A stretch of 6,376 nucleotides of DNA from JBGOUJ01 sp041477005 (GCA_041477005.1 JBGOUJ010000453.1:1-6376); one strand, 5' to 3'; shown: positions 1 through 4,615, numbered from the stretch's first letter. Notes: generated by a model not told the origin, from the letters alone. Translations and numbers: made by a program.

Positions 1-204
1 ACTTCAGATAGCGCACGAGCAAAGGGAATGCGGCTGATGCTGTATCCGTTCGGTCCGAAGCCCCTCATTTTTTGCGCATCATTGTTCGCTGCCAGCAGCT
101 ATCTCCTCGGAACCTGGTACACCTACCCAATACCAAGGACCTACGATCTGGACTATACCGTTGGCGTTGGCACTACCCACTGGGCAGCCCTGACCAAATG
201 CTGA
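1..204 (+). CDS. Partial small membrane protein, function unknown
   Basis: An open frame enters from the left edge and stops at TGA 202-204. An internal ATG at 28 would give a 58-residue protein, but the frame stays open to base 1, so the true start may lie outside the window. The product has one hydrophobic stretch (residues about 12-25 from ATG 28, including PLIFCASLFAASSYLLG) followed by a Tyr/Thr-rich tail ending THWAALTKC, which suggests a single membrane segment. I do not recognise the family. The stop lies 68 bases before the attC-like site at 273, the usual place for the gene of an integron cassette. There is no clear ribosome binding site at ATG 28 (AAAGGG sits almost against it), which favours an upstream start. 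Codon evidence is weak, so this is a tentative gene. Confidence 0.35.
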   Translation, partial: TSDSARAKGMRLMLYPFGPKPLIFCASLFAASSYLLGTWYTYPIPRTYDLDYTVGVGTTHWAALTKC

Positions 205-272
205 CTGGCGAGCGGCCACATTCGGCTCCAGCCGTTTCCGTTTGGTAGAAATGTAACAGAGTCTTATGCGCC

Positions 273-332
273 ATCTAACAACGGCATGCAGCTGACGGCG
301 CTTGGCGCCGCAGCTGATGCCGAGCGTTAGAG
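273..332 (+). repeat. attC recombination site 1 (60 bp)
   Basis: The left core ATCTAAC (273-279) and right core GTTAGAG (326-332) are complementary at six of seven positions. Between them is a long imperfect palindrome: GGCAT, an unpaired G, CAGCTG, an unpaired A, CGGCGC, a TTG loop, GCGCCG, CAGCTG, ATGCC. Both unpaired bases lie in the same (left) arm. This matches the extrahelical bases that the integron integrase reads on folded attC sites. The length is that of aadA-type attC sites. The last base of the right core (G) departs from the GTTRRRY consensus. This is the best-formed attC in the window. Confidence 0.75.
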
Positions 333-586
333 ATCTGAGGTATTCCGTCAAGGGGTAACAACGCCAATTTTCAAAAACCCTGCAACGGATTCCCACCGGA
401 GCTGCACAGGGGAAGGCGCTGGGGGCTGCGTGTTGGACGACGGTGCGGTCAACGGCGTGCTTGGCCGGGCCGCCGGAAGCGGCGCGGCCCCGACGACCGT
501 GGAAAACTGTTACTCTTACCTGAAAACTCCTCACGGAGGAACTATAAGGCGGCCCCCGGGAGGCAACCAAACTAGGGAGGCGATGT
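333..586. other. Leader region of cassette A, no gene recognised
   Basis: About 250 bases separate attC 1 from the secreted-protein gene, an unusually long 5' region for a cassette, since most cassette genes start within a few tens of bases of the preceding site. The only structure I see is a GC-rich inverted repeat, GGGCCGC (467-473) with GCGGCCC (484-490), and a shorter CCGC/GCGG pair nested in it. No U-run follows, so a terminator is not supported. I could not match any known riboswitch consensus. A cassette promoter could lie here, but no convincing -35/-10 pair was found. Confidence 0.3.
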
Positions 587-1093
587 ATGCGGATGAAATT
601 CGTTCTCGTGTGCGGTTTAGGGCTGACGATTGCGACAGCAGCGCCGGCCCAAACCAAGTTCTCCGGGACGCAGCAGTGTGCCAAGCCGGACCCGGAATAC
701 ACAGTGCCGGTCGGGGATCGACCCGACCATATGATGTCCCTCGCCAAGGACAAGTGCGCCTGGACGGGTGGGGAAATCGGAGGCGTTCAGCTTAAGGACG
801 AAGACGACACGATCGTGTCGGACATCAGTGGCAGTCGCGCCCGCGATCGAGGCACTGGAGTGGCCATTTTGGCGAACGGTGACAAAGCGTTCGTCCAGTT
901 CCAAGGGACCACGACGCTCAAGGACAAGGCGCCGGTCACCGGCCAGGGCACATGGAGCTTCACGGGCGGCACTGGAAAGGTGAAGGGGCTCAAAGGCAAA
1001 GGCACGTACAAGGGCAAGTGGAATCCCGATGGGACGTCGATGTTTGAGATCGAAGGGGAATATGAGCTGACGACGGCCACTAGCGGCAAGTAA
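587..1093 (+). CDS. Secreted cassette-encoded protein of unknown function
   Basis: This is a 168-residue protein with a Sec signal peptide: Met-Arg-Met-Lys, a hydrophobic core of about residues 5-18, and an Ala-Pro-Ala-Gln region near residues 19-22 suited to signal peptidase I. The start at 587 is preceded by AGGGAGG (574-580) at a spacing of 6, better placed than the in-frame ATG at 593. The mature part (about 146 residues) is rich in Gly, Lys and Thr with alternating beta-strand-like segments. Its C-terminal half (about residues 110-162) has GTWSFTGGTGKVKGLKGKG-type repeats of strand and turn, which suggests a small beta-barrel of lipocalin or allene-oxide-cyclase-barrel shape; this is inference. 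Two cysteines (31 and 57) could form a disulfide after export. It is the only gene of the predicted cassette 327-1259, ending about 100 bases before attC 2. I do not recognise a named family. The reading frame and export signal are convincing; the function is unknown. Confidence 0.8.
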   Translation: MRMKFVLVCGLGLTIATAAPAQTKFSGTQQCAKPDPEYTVPVGDRPDHMMSLAKDKCAWTGGEIGGVQLKDEDDTIVSDISGSRARDRGTGVAILANGDKAFVQFQGTTTLKDKAPVTGQGTWSFTGGTGKVKGLKGKGTYKGKWNPDGTSMFEIEGEYELTTATSGK

Positions 1094-1159
1094 CGTCTGA
1101 CGCCGGGCTCACGGGAAGCGTGCTCCAAGACGATGCCCTCGCGCTCCAAGCGCGCACGG

Positions 1160-1179
1160 GCAGGGGCGGTCAGCCCTGC
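1160..1179 (+). other. Small hairpin after the secreted-protein gene
   Basis: GCAGGG (1160-1165) and CCCTGC (1174-1179) form a 6-bp stem with an 8-base loop, 67 bases after the stop codon of the secreted-protein gene and just before attC 2. No U-run follows, so it is at best a weak stop or a 3' stabilising hairpin. Confidence 0.25.
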
Positions 1180-1191
1180 TGGATGCCAGCG

Positions 1192-1265
1192 GCCTAACCT
1201 GCGGCCGAAGCCGGCGGCCGCAGGGGACTCAGACGCGGCCGCAGCTTAGCCGCAACCCGTTAGAC
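1192..1265 (+). repeat. attC-like site 2 (74 bp, irregular)
   Basis: The left core GCCTAAC (1192-1198) and right core GTTAGAC (1259-1265) match RYYYAAC and GTTRRRY and are complementary at six of seven positions. The strongest pairing inside is not symmetric about these cores. The arm at 1189-1206 (GCGGCC TAACC TGCGGCC) pairs almost completely with 1237-1253 (GGCCGCAG CTTAG CCGC), which places a degenerate second right core, CTTAGCC, at 1245-1251. A further GGCCGCAG at 1216-1223 offers an alternative short hairpin. The site may therefore be composite or rearranged. Its position between two gene units and its orientation match attC 1 and attC 3. Confidence 0.55.
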
Positions 1266-1309
1266 AGCCGGCCAGAGACTGAGCACAGATCCCGCGACAA
1301 GCCTGGCTG

Positions 1310-1345
1310 TTGACAGGACTACGCCAAAGGCGTAGCATGGCCCTG
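1310..1345 (+). promoter_or_regulatory. Sigma-70-type promoter of the higBA-like operon
   Basis: TTGACA (1310-1315) is a perfect -35 box. After exactly 17 bases comes TAGCAT (1333-1338), a four-of-six match to TATAAT. The expected transcription start, about 7 bases downstream, coincides with the GTG start codon at 1345, so the mRNA could be leaderless. The promoter lies inside the cassette, just after attC 2, so the toxin-antitoxin pair would not depend on an external integron promoter. The boxes are read directly from sequence; the activity is inferred. Confidence 0.6.
1319..1335. promoter_or_regulatory. Palindromic operator, likely antitoxin binding site
   Basis: CTACGCC (1319-1325), AAA, GGCGTAG (1329-1335) is a perfect 7-bp inverted repeat with a 3-base centre. 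It fills the spacer between the -35 and -10 boxes and overlaps the first three bases of the -10. A dimeric helix-turn-helix protein bound here would exclude RNA polymerase. HigA-type antitoxins are known to repress their own operons through such palindromes, so the antitoxin gene at 1652 is the obvious candidate ligand. Confidence 0.6.
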
Positions 1346-1659
1346 TGTTCACGTTCATCGAGTCGGCCGCTTTTGAGCGCGCGCGCCCTTTGTACCTCGA
1401 TGACGACGAATACGCCGAGTTGCAGGAGTTCATGATGCAGAACCCGGAAGCAGGGAACATCGTTCGTGGCTCCGGCGGCGTGAGGAAACTCCGCTGGAGG
1501 CGCGAGCGCACGGGCAAGCGTGGCGGCTTGCGGATGATCTACTTCGTGCGCTATCAGCCCAGCGAGTTCTGGATGCTGGCTTTGTACGCCAAAGCCAAGC
1601 AGGAGAACGTGCCTGCCCATATTCTCAGGCAATTGAAGGAGGCGTTCCGACATGAGTAG
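1345..1659 (+). CDS. higB: HigB2-type RelE-superfamily mRNA interferase toxin
   Basis: This 104-residue protein resembles the HigB-2 toxins of Vibrio-type superintegrons (RelE/ParE superfamily), which cleave mRNA at the ribosome. Family features visible are an N-terminal FIESAAF segment, DDDEYAELQEF (19-29), the NPEAG motif (33-37), GSGGVRKLRW (42-51), GKRGG (57-61) followed by the MIYFVRY strand (64-70), and a late LALYAKAKQE segment (78-87). The basic residues in RKLRW and GKRGG are those expected to act on RNA. The start is GTG 1345: the frame is closed just upstream (TAG 1333-1335), and the resulting N-terminus matches the family. No good Shine-Dalgarno precedes it, which fits a leaderless transcript from the promoter at 1310-1338. 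It overlaps the antitoxin gene by 8 bases. The length is normal for the family and the protein appears intact. Confidence 0.88.
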   Translation: MFTFIESAAFERARPLYLDDDEYAELQEFMMQNPEAGNIVRGSGGVRKLRWRRERTGKRGGLRMIYFVRYQPSEFWMLALYAKAKQENVPAHILRQLKEAFRHE

Positions 1660-1966
1660 GAAGTTGACCGGGCAGGCATTGGCCCGATTCGAGGCCGAGC
1701 GCGACATCTGGCAGGAGGTCGTGGACGGCGTCCGACAAATCAAGGCTGGCCGCGGGAAACGCTTCAAGGTTGAGCCGCGTTCGCCCATCCTGCGAGCGCG
1801 CTTGAAATCCGGCCTTACACAGGCGCAGTTCGCACTACTGCTGGGGGTTTCGAGACGCACGCTGGAGCAGTGGGAGCAGGGTCGCCGGGAACCAAGCGGG
1901 GCCGCGAAGACACTTATCAGAGTGGCAGAACTGCACCCCGAGATATTGCGTGAAATCGCGGCGTGA
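1652..1966 (+). CDS. higA: HigA2-type XRE-family antitoxin
   Basis: This 104-residue protein has a helix-turn-helix DNA-binding domain at about residues 46-80 (ILRARLKSGLTQAQFALLLG, then SRRTLEQWEQGRREPSG), the hallmark of the Cro/XRE family. The N-terminal IWQEVVDGVRQIKAGRGKRF segment (19-38) is typical of HigA-2-like antitoxins and probably binds the toxin. The C-terminal KTLIRVAELHPEIL segment (86-99) is also standard. ATG 1652 has GAAGGAGG at 1635-1642 with 9 bases of spacing, and the gene overlaps the toxin stop by 8 bases, so the two are translationally coupled. Toxin-first order is normal for HigBA. The protein should neutralise the toxin and repress the operon through the palindrome at 1319-1335. 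Its stop lies 19 bases before attC 3, so the pair fills one cassette. Confidence 0.88.
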   Translation: MSRKLTGQALARFEAERDIWQEVVDGVRQIKAGRGKRFKVEPRSPILRARLKSGLTQAQFALLLGVSRRTLEQWEQGRREPSGAAKTLIRVAELHPEILREIAA

Positions 1967-1985
1967 ACGGCGTTAATGGCATCTT

Positions 1986-2051
1986 GGCTAACCGGGGCGC
2001 GCACCCGGCCGGGCAAAGACCGGGCGGCGGGTGATGGCCGAGCCGTTAGCC
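1986..2051 (+). repeat. attC recombination site 3 (66 bp)
   Basis: The left core GGCTAAC (1986-1992) and right core GTTAGCC (2045-2051) are perfectly complementary. The interior is very GC-rich and self-complementary, with CACCCG pairing with CGGGTG around a centre containing CCGGGC and AAAGA. The second base of the left core (G) departs from RYYYAAC, but the compensating right core keeps the pairing. The site follows the antitoxin gene directly, closing cassette B. Confidence 0.7.
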
Positions 2052-2100
2052 AGCCGCGACGCCGTGGCCGTTCGGACCATGACCATGTGAACTGGAAACG

Positions 2101-2337
2101 TCGCCAACGGTTTTTCGGTCCGGCCCATGCCGGCTTTTCTTCTACTCGGCGGATCGAGACGAGCCTCCCCATGTGCACGTGGAGCGGGAAGAATCGAAGG
2201 CCAAGTTTTGGTTGGAGCCGGTCCGCTTGGAGAAAAGCCGGGGCTTTGGCCGCGCGGAAATCGGACGGATCGAGAGGCTGGTCACCGAGAACGTAGTGAA
2301 CCTTCTGAGAGCATGGCATGAGTACTTCGGGGACTGA
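2101..2337 (+). CDS. DUF4160 family protein without a canonical start codon
   Basis: The frame ending at TGA 2335-2337 encodes a complete DUF4160 core. From the codon at 2104 it reads PTVFRSG, then LFFYSADRDEPPHVHVERE, AKFWLEPVRL, GFGRAEIGRIERLV and a LLRAWHEYFGD end, about 77 residues and full length for the family. Family members normally begin Met-Pro-Thr-Val, but the codon before Pro is TCG (2101-2103). There is no ATG, GTG or TTG between the in-frame stop at 2080-2082 and the middle of the domain; CTG at 2092 is the only near-cognate option, with no clear ribosome binding site. The gene is either silenced by a start mutation, started at a weak codon, or affected by a sequence error. It overlaps the DUF2442 gene by 20 bases. 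DUF4160 and DUF2442 genes are commonly adjacent and have been suspected to form toxin-antitoxin-like pairs; their biochemical roles are not established. Confidence 0.75.
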   Translation, partial: SPTVFRSGPCRLFFYSADRDEPPHVHVEREESKAKFWLEPVRLEKSRGFGRAEIGRIERLVTENVVNLLRAWHEYFGD

Positions 2338-2623
2338 AGTTAGGGACGCGGTAGCGCAAAGGGTAAGCGTAAGCGAGGACGCTCTGGTCGTCGACCTGGC
2401 AGATGGCCGGACGATCACGGCGCCGGTCGCTTGGTTCCCGCGCCTGGCGCACGGGACGCCCGCAGAGCGAGCCAACTGGCGGCTAATTGGAAGCGGCGAG
2501 GGAATTCACTGGCTTGACTTGGATGAAGATATCAGCGTCGAGAGCCTCCTGGCCGGTCGCCGATCTGGTGAAACCCAGGAGTCCCTTCGGCGCTGGCTCC
2601 AAGGGCGCAAGGCGGCTGGCTAA
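2318..2623 (+). CDS. DUF2442 domain protein, partner of DUF4160
   Basis: This 101-residue protein has the full DUF2442 signature: DALVVDLADGRTITAPVAWF (21-40), PRLAHGTPAERANWRLIG (41-58), GEGIHWLDLDEDISVESLL (60-78), a GRRSGETQESL stretch and a WLQGRK end. The domain has an all-beta NE0471 N-terminal-like fold in known members; the role is unknown. ATG 2318 lies inside the end of the DUF4160 frame (20-base overlap), the usual layout for a coupled pair, with a GAGAG at about 2307-2311 as a modest ribosome binding site. The stop codon TAA (2621-2623) lies inside the GGCTAAC core of the half attC at 2618, a feature often seen in compact gene cassettes. The protein itself looks intact, unlike the start of its partner. 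Confidence 0.85.
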   Translation: MSTSGTEVRDAVAQRVSVSEDALVVDLADGRTITAPVAWFPRLAHGTPAERANWRLIGSGEGIHWLDLDEDISVESLLAGRRSGETQESLRRWLQGRKAAG

Positions 2624-2640
2624 CGAGGCGTTGCAGGCGA
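2618..2640 (+). repeat. Half attC site at the array edge
   Basis: GGCTAAC (2618-2624) followed by GAGGCGTTGCAGGCG matches the typical left half of many environmental attC sites (core, short spacer, GGCGTTGCAG box). The matching right half (GCAACGCC-like box and GTTRRRY core) is not found in the next 200 bases. Equally, it can be read on the minus strand as a right half, GCAACGCC-TC-GTTAGCC. Either way one half is missing, so the site should be inactive and marks a deletion or rearrangement end. Confidence 0.55.
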
Positions 2641-2686
2641 AGGCCAAAAGCAGGCCGCGCCGAGGAGGGCCCGAAGCCGAATCGCG

Positions 2687-2951
2687 ACCCAATCTTACGT
2701 CTCGCCTGGGCGTCTTGCTGGTTCGTTTCTTGAACGCGTGAAGCCCGTAGATGCCCTCCGTAAACTTCGCCACGTAGAAGATCGGGTGTTCGACCCTGGT
2801 GTGGACCTGGATCTCGTGAACACCCGGACCAACGTCCCGCATCGGCTTCCAGTCGTTCGGTCCAAGGCCCTCATGCGCCTCGTACCAATTGAAGCGGGCG
2901 CTACGGAGGCGGGGCTCGCAGCCCGGCGCGAGAATCGAGAGTCGCACCCCA
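2687..2951 (-). pseudogene. Decayed Gp49-like (RelE/HigB superfamily) toxin gene
   Basis: On the minus strand one frame (about 2896 down to 2687) encodes WYEAHEGLGPNDWKPM, then VGPGVHEIQVHT, PIFYVAKFTEGIYGLHAF and KKRTSKTPRRDV. This is the central and C-terminal core of phage-derived Gp49-like toxins (PF05973). The N-terminal part appears in another frame at about 2951-2907 (WGATLDSRAGLRAPP, resembling the family's WxGDSxxxLRAFP), so a frameshift with a small deletion separates them. There is no plausible intact start. The C-terminal end runs on without the usual family tail towards the half attC. No antitoxin gene follows. The gene opposes all cassette genes and underlies the promoter region of the lipocalin-like gene. 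It is best read as a remnant. The family call rests on my recognition of motifs. Confidence 0.6.
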
Positions 2952-2965
2952 CGACGTGGATCAGG

Positions 2966-2971
2966 TAAAAT
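2966..2971 (+). promoter_or_regulatory. Possible -10 box of the lipocalin-like gene
   Basis: TAAAAT (2966-2971) is a five-of-six match to TATAAT, 25 bases before the start codon at 2997. No good -35 box is seen 16-18 bases upstream, so this is weak. Confidence 0.3.
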
Positions 2972-2996
2972 CTCACAAAGTAAGGAGAGCCTCCAG

Positions 2997-3878
2997 ATGC
3001 GTTCCCAATCTGTGGTGCGTTGCCTGGCGTTATCCGCCGTTCTCAGCGCCGTCGGGTTGGCGCAGAACGCCAATCCTCTCGCCGGCATGTGGCTGCGGGA
3101 GCACGCCCCTCAACAACCGCCGGAAGAATTCATCCTTTTCGGCGTGGATGGCCAGTTCGCGCAGGCGGTGCTGCCGGGGAACCGGCCGCAACTGGACCAG
3201 GCCAGGCGGGCGGAAGCGGAAGAGCGCCACCAGTCGCTTCTCGGCAGAATGACCAAAGAGGAGCTGGTGGCGCGTTTTCAGGGTGTGGAAGCGTCTCACG
3301 GCGCCTACACCGTTTCGGGAAACGTGATCTCCCAGAAGCATGACGCGGATCTCGACCCCAACCTGGAAGGGACCGAACAGGCTAGCGAATTTCGCCTCGA
3401 GGGCAAGACATTGATCCTGACCCCGAAGGGTTCCGGCTCCGGACGCCAGGTCCGGCTCGAGCGTCCGCCGCGCTTGATGGAGAAGCCCCATCCTCTCCTC
3501 GGCACTTGGATCAGGTTCTTCCTCATCCGGGACAGCACCATCCAACAGCCGCCGGCGACTCCGGAGTGGGTCTTTTTTGGCCCCGATGGCTACTTCTTGA
3601 ATATGGAGATCCGAGACGGCCGGCCCAGAGTGGACAAGCCTCTCAGCCAGATGACCAAGGAGGAGCTCCTCAGACGTTTCAATGGGGTTGCGGTGACTTA
3701 CGGCGCCTATAGTGTTCAGGGAAACATTTCCAGCCGGAAACATCTCATCAGCATGGACCCCGGCGCGGGGGGATTCGAACAGGTTCGAGGATTTCGCTTC
3801 GAGGGCGATGTGGTGAACTTCCGGGGTGCGAACGCGAATGGGACCGAGATGAGCGCCTATTTCGAGCGCCCGAAATAA
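2997..3878 (+). CDS. Secreted protein with two tandem lipocalin-like domains
   Basis: This is a 293-residue protein. I chose ATG 2997 because AAGGAG (2982-2987) lies 9 bases upstream and the N-terminus is then a clean signal peptide (MRSQSVVRCLALSAVLSAVG, cleavage near LAQ-N); a longer in-frame start at 2889 gives only an Arg-rich extension. Two homologous units follow. Unit 1 (about 26-156) has NPLAGMW, EFILFGVDGQF, MTKEELVARFQG, HGAYTVSGN and GTEQASEFRLEG. Unit 2 (about 165-290) has HPLLGTW, EWVFFGPDGYF, MTKEELLRRFNG, YGAYSVQGN and GFEQVRGFRFEG. The opening GTW, the Y-x-V-x-GN strand and the G-x-x-x-R-x-F-x-x-EG strand resemble the lipocalin-like family PF13924. The ligand and role are unknown; a periplasmic or secreted binding role is inferred. 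It converges with the cupin gene ending at 3963. Confidence 0.82.
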   Translation: MRSQSVVRCLALSAVLSAVGLAQNANPLAGMWLREHAPQQPPEEFILFGVDGQFAQAVLPGNRPQLDQARRAEAEERHQSLLGRMTKEELVARFQGVEASHGAYTVSGNVISQKHDADLDPNLEGTEQASEFRLEGKTLILTPKGSGSGRQVRLERPPRLMEKPHPLLGTWIRFFLIRDSTIQQPPATPEWVFFGPDGYFLNMEIRDGRPRVDKPLSQMTKEELLRRFNGVAVTYGAYSVQGNISSRKHLISMDPGAGGFEQVRGFRFEGDVVNFRGANANGTEMSAYFERPK

Positions 3879-3920
3879 CCGGGTGCTCAGGCCGGGCCTC
3901 TCGCGACCACAAGGGCGTAG

Positions 3921-3960
3921 CCGTGACAACTCGGCGACCCGTAATGAAAATCTGGACCCC
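3921..3960. other. Possible insertion-sequence end remnant
   Basis: The stretch ending TAATGAAAATCTGGACCCC (3942-3960) has the look of terminal inverted repeats of some IS21-like elements, which often contain TGAAAAT and GACCCC blocks. No transposase fragment or second copy is present in the window. It lies in the 84-base gap between two converging genes. This rests on recollection of motif style only. Confidence 0.15.
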
Positions 3961-3962
3961 AG

Positions 3963-4403
3963 CTACGGCTGGATTACCTTCACCACGAAATAACTGACCT
4001 CCTTCGGAACTGCTTGGAACCAGTGCGGTATCCCCGCCGGGATCACCAGGACATCTCCCTTGCTCAGGTAATGGGTTTCGCCGCCTCGTATTTCATCACC
4101 CAGGTATTGGTTGGGCCTGGTCAGTTTGCCGCCGACCATGGTCCCGCCCATTATGAGCGTCGCCTGTCCGTCGGTCACATAGACAATGTCGGTCTCTTTC
4201 TCATGCTCCTCGACCTGTCCTGGTTTATCGCGGTGGCTCGCCAAGACCGAATAGTTCGGTGCGCTGGCTATCTGTCCGCCCTTGGAGAGCCTGAAACCCA
4301 TCAGGTCATGATCAATGTATAACGGGGCGGGTTTCCCCGCATCCGCCGCGGTCAGCAGCAAGGCTGCCGTGAACAACGCTGTTATCGCCAGCAAGAACTT
4401 CAT
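3963..4403 (-). CDS. Exported small cupin protein
   Basis: This 146-residue protein has a signal peptide (MKFLLAITALFTAALLLTAA, cleavage near ADA-G at 20-23) and one cupin beta-barrel. The start at 4403 has AGGAGG ending 7 bases upstream on the minus strand. Cupin motif 1 is VEEHEKETDIVYVTDG (64-79): His67 is kept, but Glu65 stands where the first His is usual and Asp72 where Glu is usual. Motif 2 is GDVLVIPAGIPHWF (116-129), with His127. A metal site of H67, H127 and the acidic residues is possible but not classical. The 36 residues between the motifs, with GGTMVGGKLTRPNQYLGDEI, are longer than usual. The protein acts outside the cytoplasm; the substrate is unknown. It lies 212 bases beyond the stop of the two-domain cupin gene, with an inverted repeat in between, so it probably has separate or attenuated expression. 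Confidence 0.82.
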   Translation of the reverse strand: MKFLLAITALFTAALLLTAADAGKPAPLYIDHDLMGFRLSKGGQIASAPNYSVLASHRDKPGQVEEHEKETDIVYVTDGQATLIMGGTMVGGKLTRPNQYLGDEIRGGETHYLSKGDVLVIPAGIPHWFQAVPKEVSYFVVKVIQP

Positions 4404-4458
4404 GGGTTGTCCTCCTGGTATTGCTTTGGCTGTCTCTCCGGGTGCTGAGCCGCCCTTG

Positions 4459-4539
4459 AACGCAGACGCGCAGGGGTCGCGGAGAACGCTGAGACTGGAA
4501 GACAAAGGAGTTTCTCTGCGTCTCCGCGGCTCTGCGGTT
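4459..4539. repeat. Intergenic imperfect inverted repeat, CGCAGAG type
   Basis: The left arm (about 4459-4486, AACGCAGACGCGC, GTCGCGGAGAA) and right arm (about 4512-4539, TTCTCTGCGTCTCCGCGG, CTCTGCGGTT) form an imperfect stem around a centre of about 25 bases. This resembles the dispersed AACCGCAGAG / TTCTCTGCGT intergenic repeats I know from many environmental high-GC genomes, which often lie just after genes. Its location between the two cupin genes on the minus strand could influence transcript ends. The repeat type is from memory; the arms are seen directly. Confidence 0.55.
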
Positions 4540-4615
4540 GGCTCGCCGCCGTTTTTCAGCATCCTTGATTCTGGCCCCGACGGTCTTCTCGCTTGAGCCT
4601 ATTTCAGGGTCTTTC

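Larger units (their letters stand above)
273..2640 (+). mobile_element. Integron gene-cassette array (no integrase in window)
   Basis: Three sites of attC type and one half-site lie in one orientation: 273-332, 1192-1265, 1986-2051 and 2618 onward. Each starts with an RYYYAAC-like core (ATCTAAC, GCCTAAC, GGCTAAC, GGCTAAC); the first three end with a GTTRRRY-like core (GTTAGAG, GTTAGAC, GTTAGCC). Between them lie short plus-strand genes, one functional unit per interval, as expected for cassettes. With the known cut between G and TT of the right core, the predicted cassettes are 327-1259 (933 bp) and 1260-2045 (786 bp), with a third starting at 2046. No tyrosine recombinase gene or attI is visible, so this is either an interior piece of an array or a cluster of attC sites lacking an integrase. 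The core motifs and pairing are seen directly; the integron assignment is inferred from them. Confidence 0.7.

Noticed and set aside
333..586. Riboswitch in the long leader of the secreted-protein gene
   Set aside because: Compared by eye with c-di-GMP, cobalamin and fluoride consensus elements; only a generic GC-rich hairpin was found.
79..753. Minus-strand open frame of about 224 codons over attC 1 and the secreted-protein gene
   Set aside because: It covers attC 1 and the start of a gene with a strong ribosome binding site and signal peptide; the translation has no domain-like features.
1976..2296. Plus-strand open frame of about 106 codons starting in attC 3
   Set aside because: It begins just before the attC palindrome and is a shifted frame of the DUF4160 gene, whose true frame carries the family motifs.
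2339..2345. GTTAGGG as a possible attC right core
   Set aside because: It lies inside the DUF2442 coding sequence, has no upstream RYYYAAC partner with a palindromic interior, and ends in G instead of a pyrimidine.
1246..2475. Long minus-strand open frame of about 409 codons
   Set aside because: It runs antisense to the HigBA-like and DUF4160/DUF2442 genes, crosses two cassettes and an attC site, and has an Arg/Ser/Pro-rich low-quality translation. High GC explains its length.
3030..3929. Minus-strand open frame of about 299 codons
   Set aside because: It mirrors the lipocalin-like gene; its apparent internal repeats are the antisense image of that gene's duplication.
3959..3972. CCAGC-TACG-GCTGG hairpin as a terminator
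   Set aside because: The stem is only 5 bp, overlaps the stop codon of the cupin gene and is not followed by a U-run on either strand.
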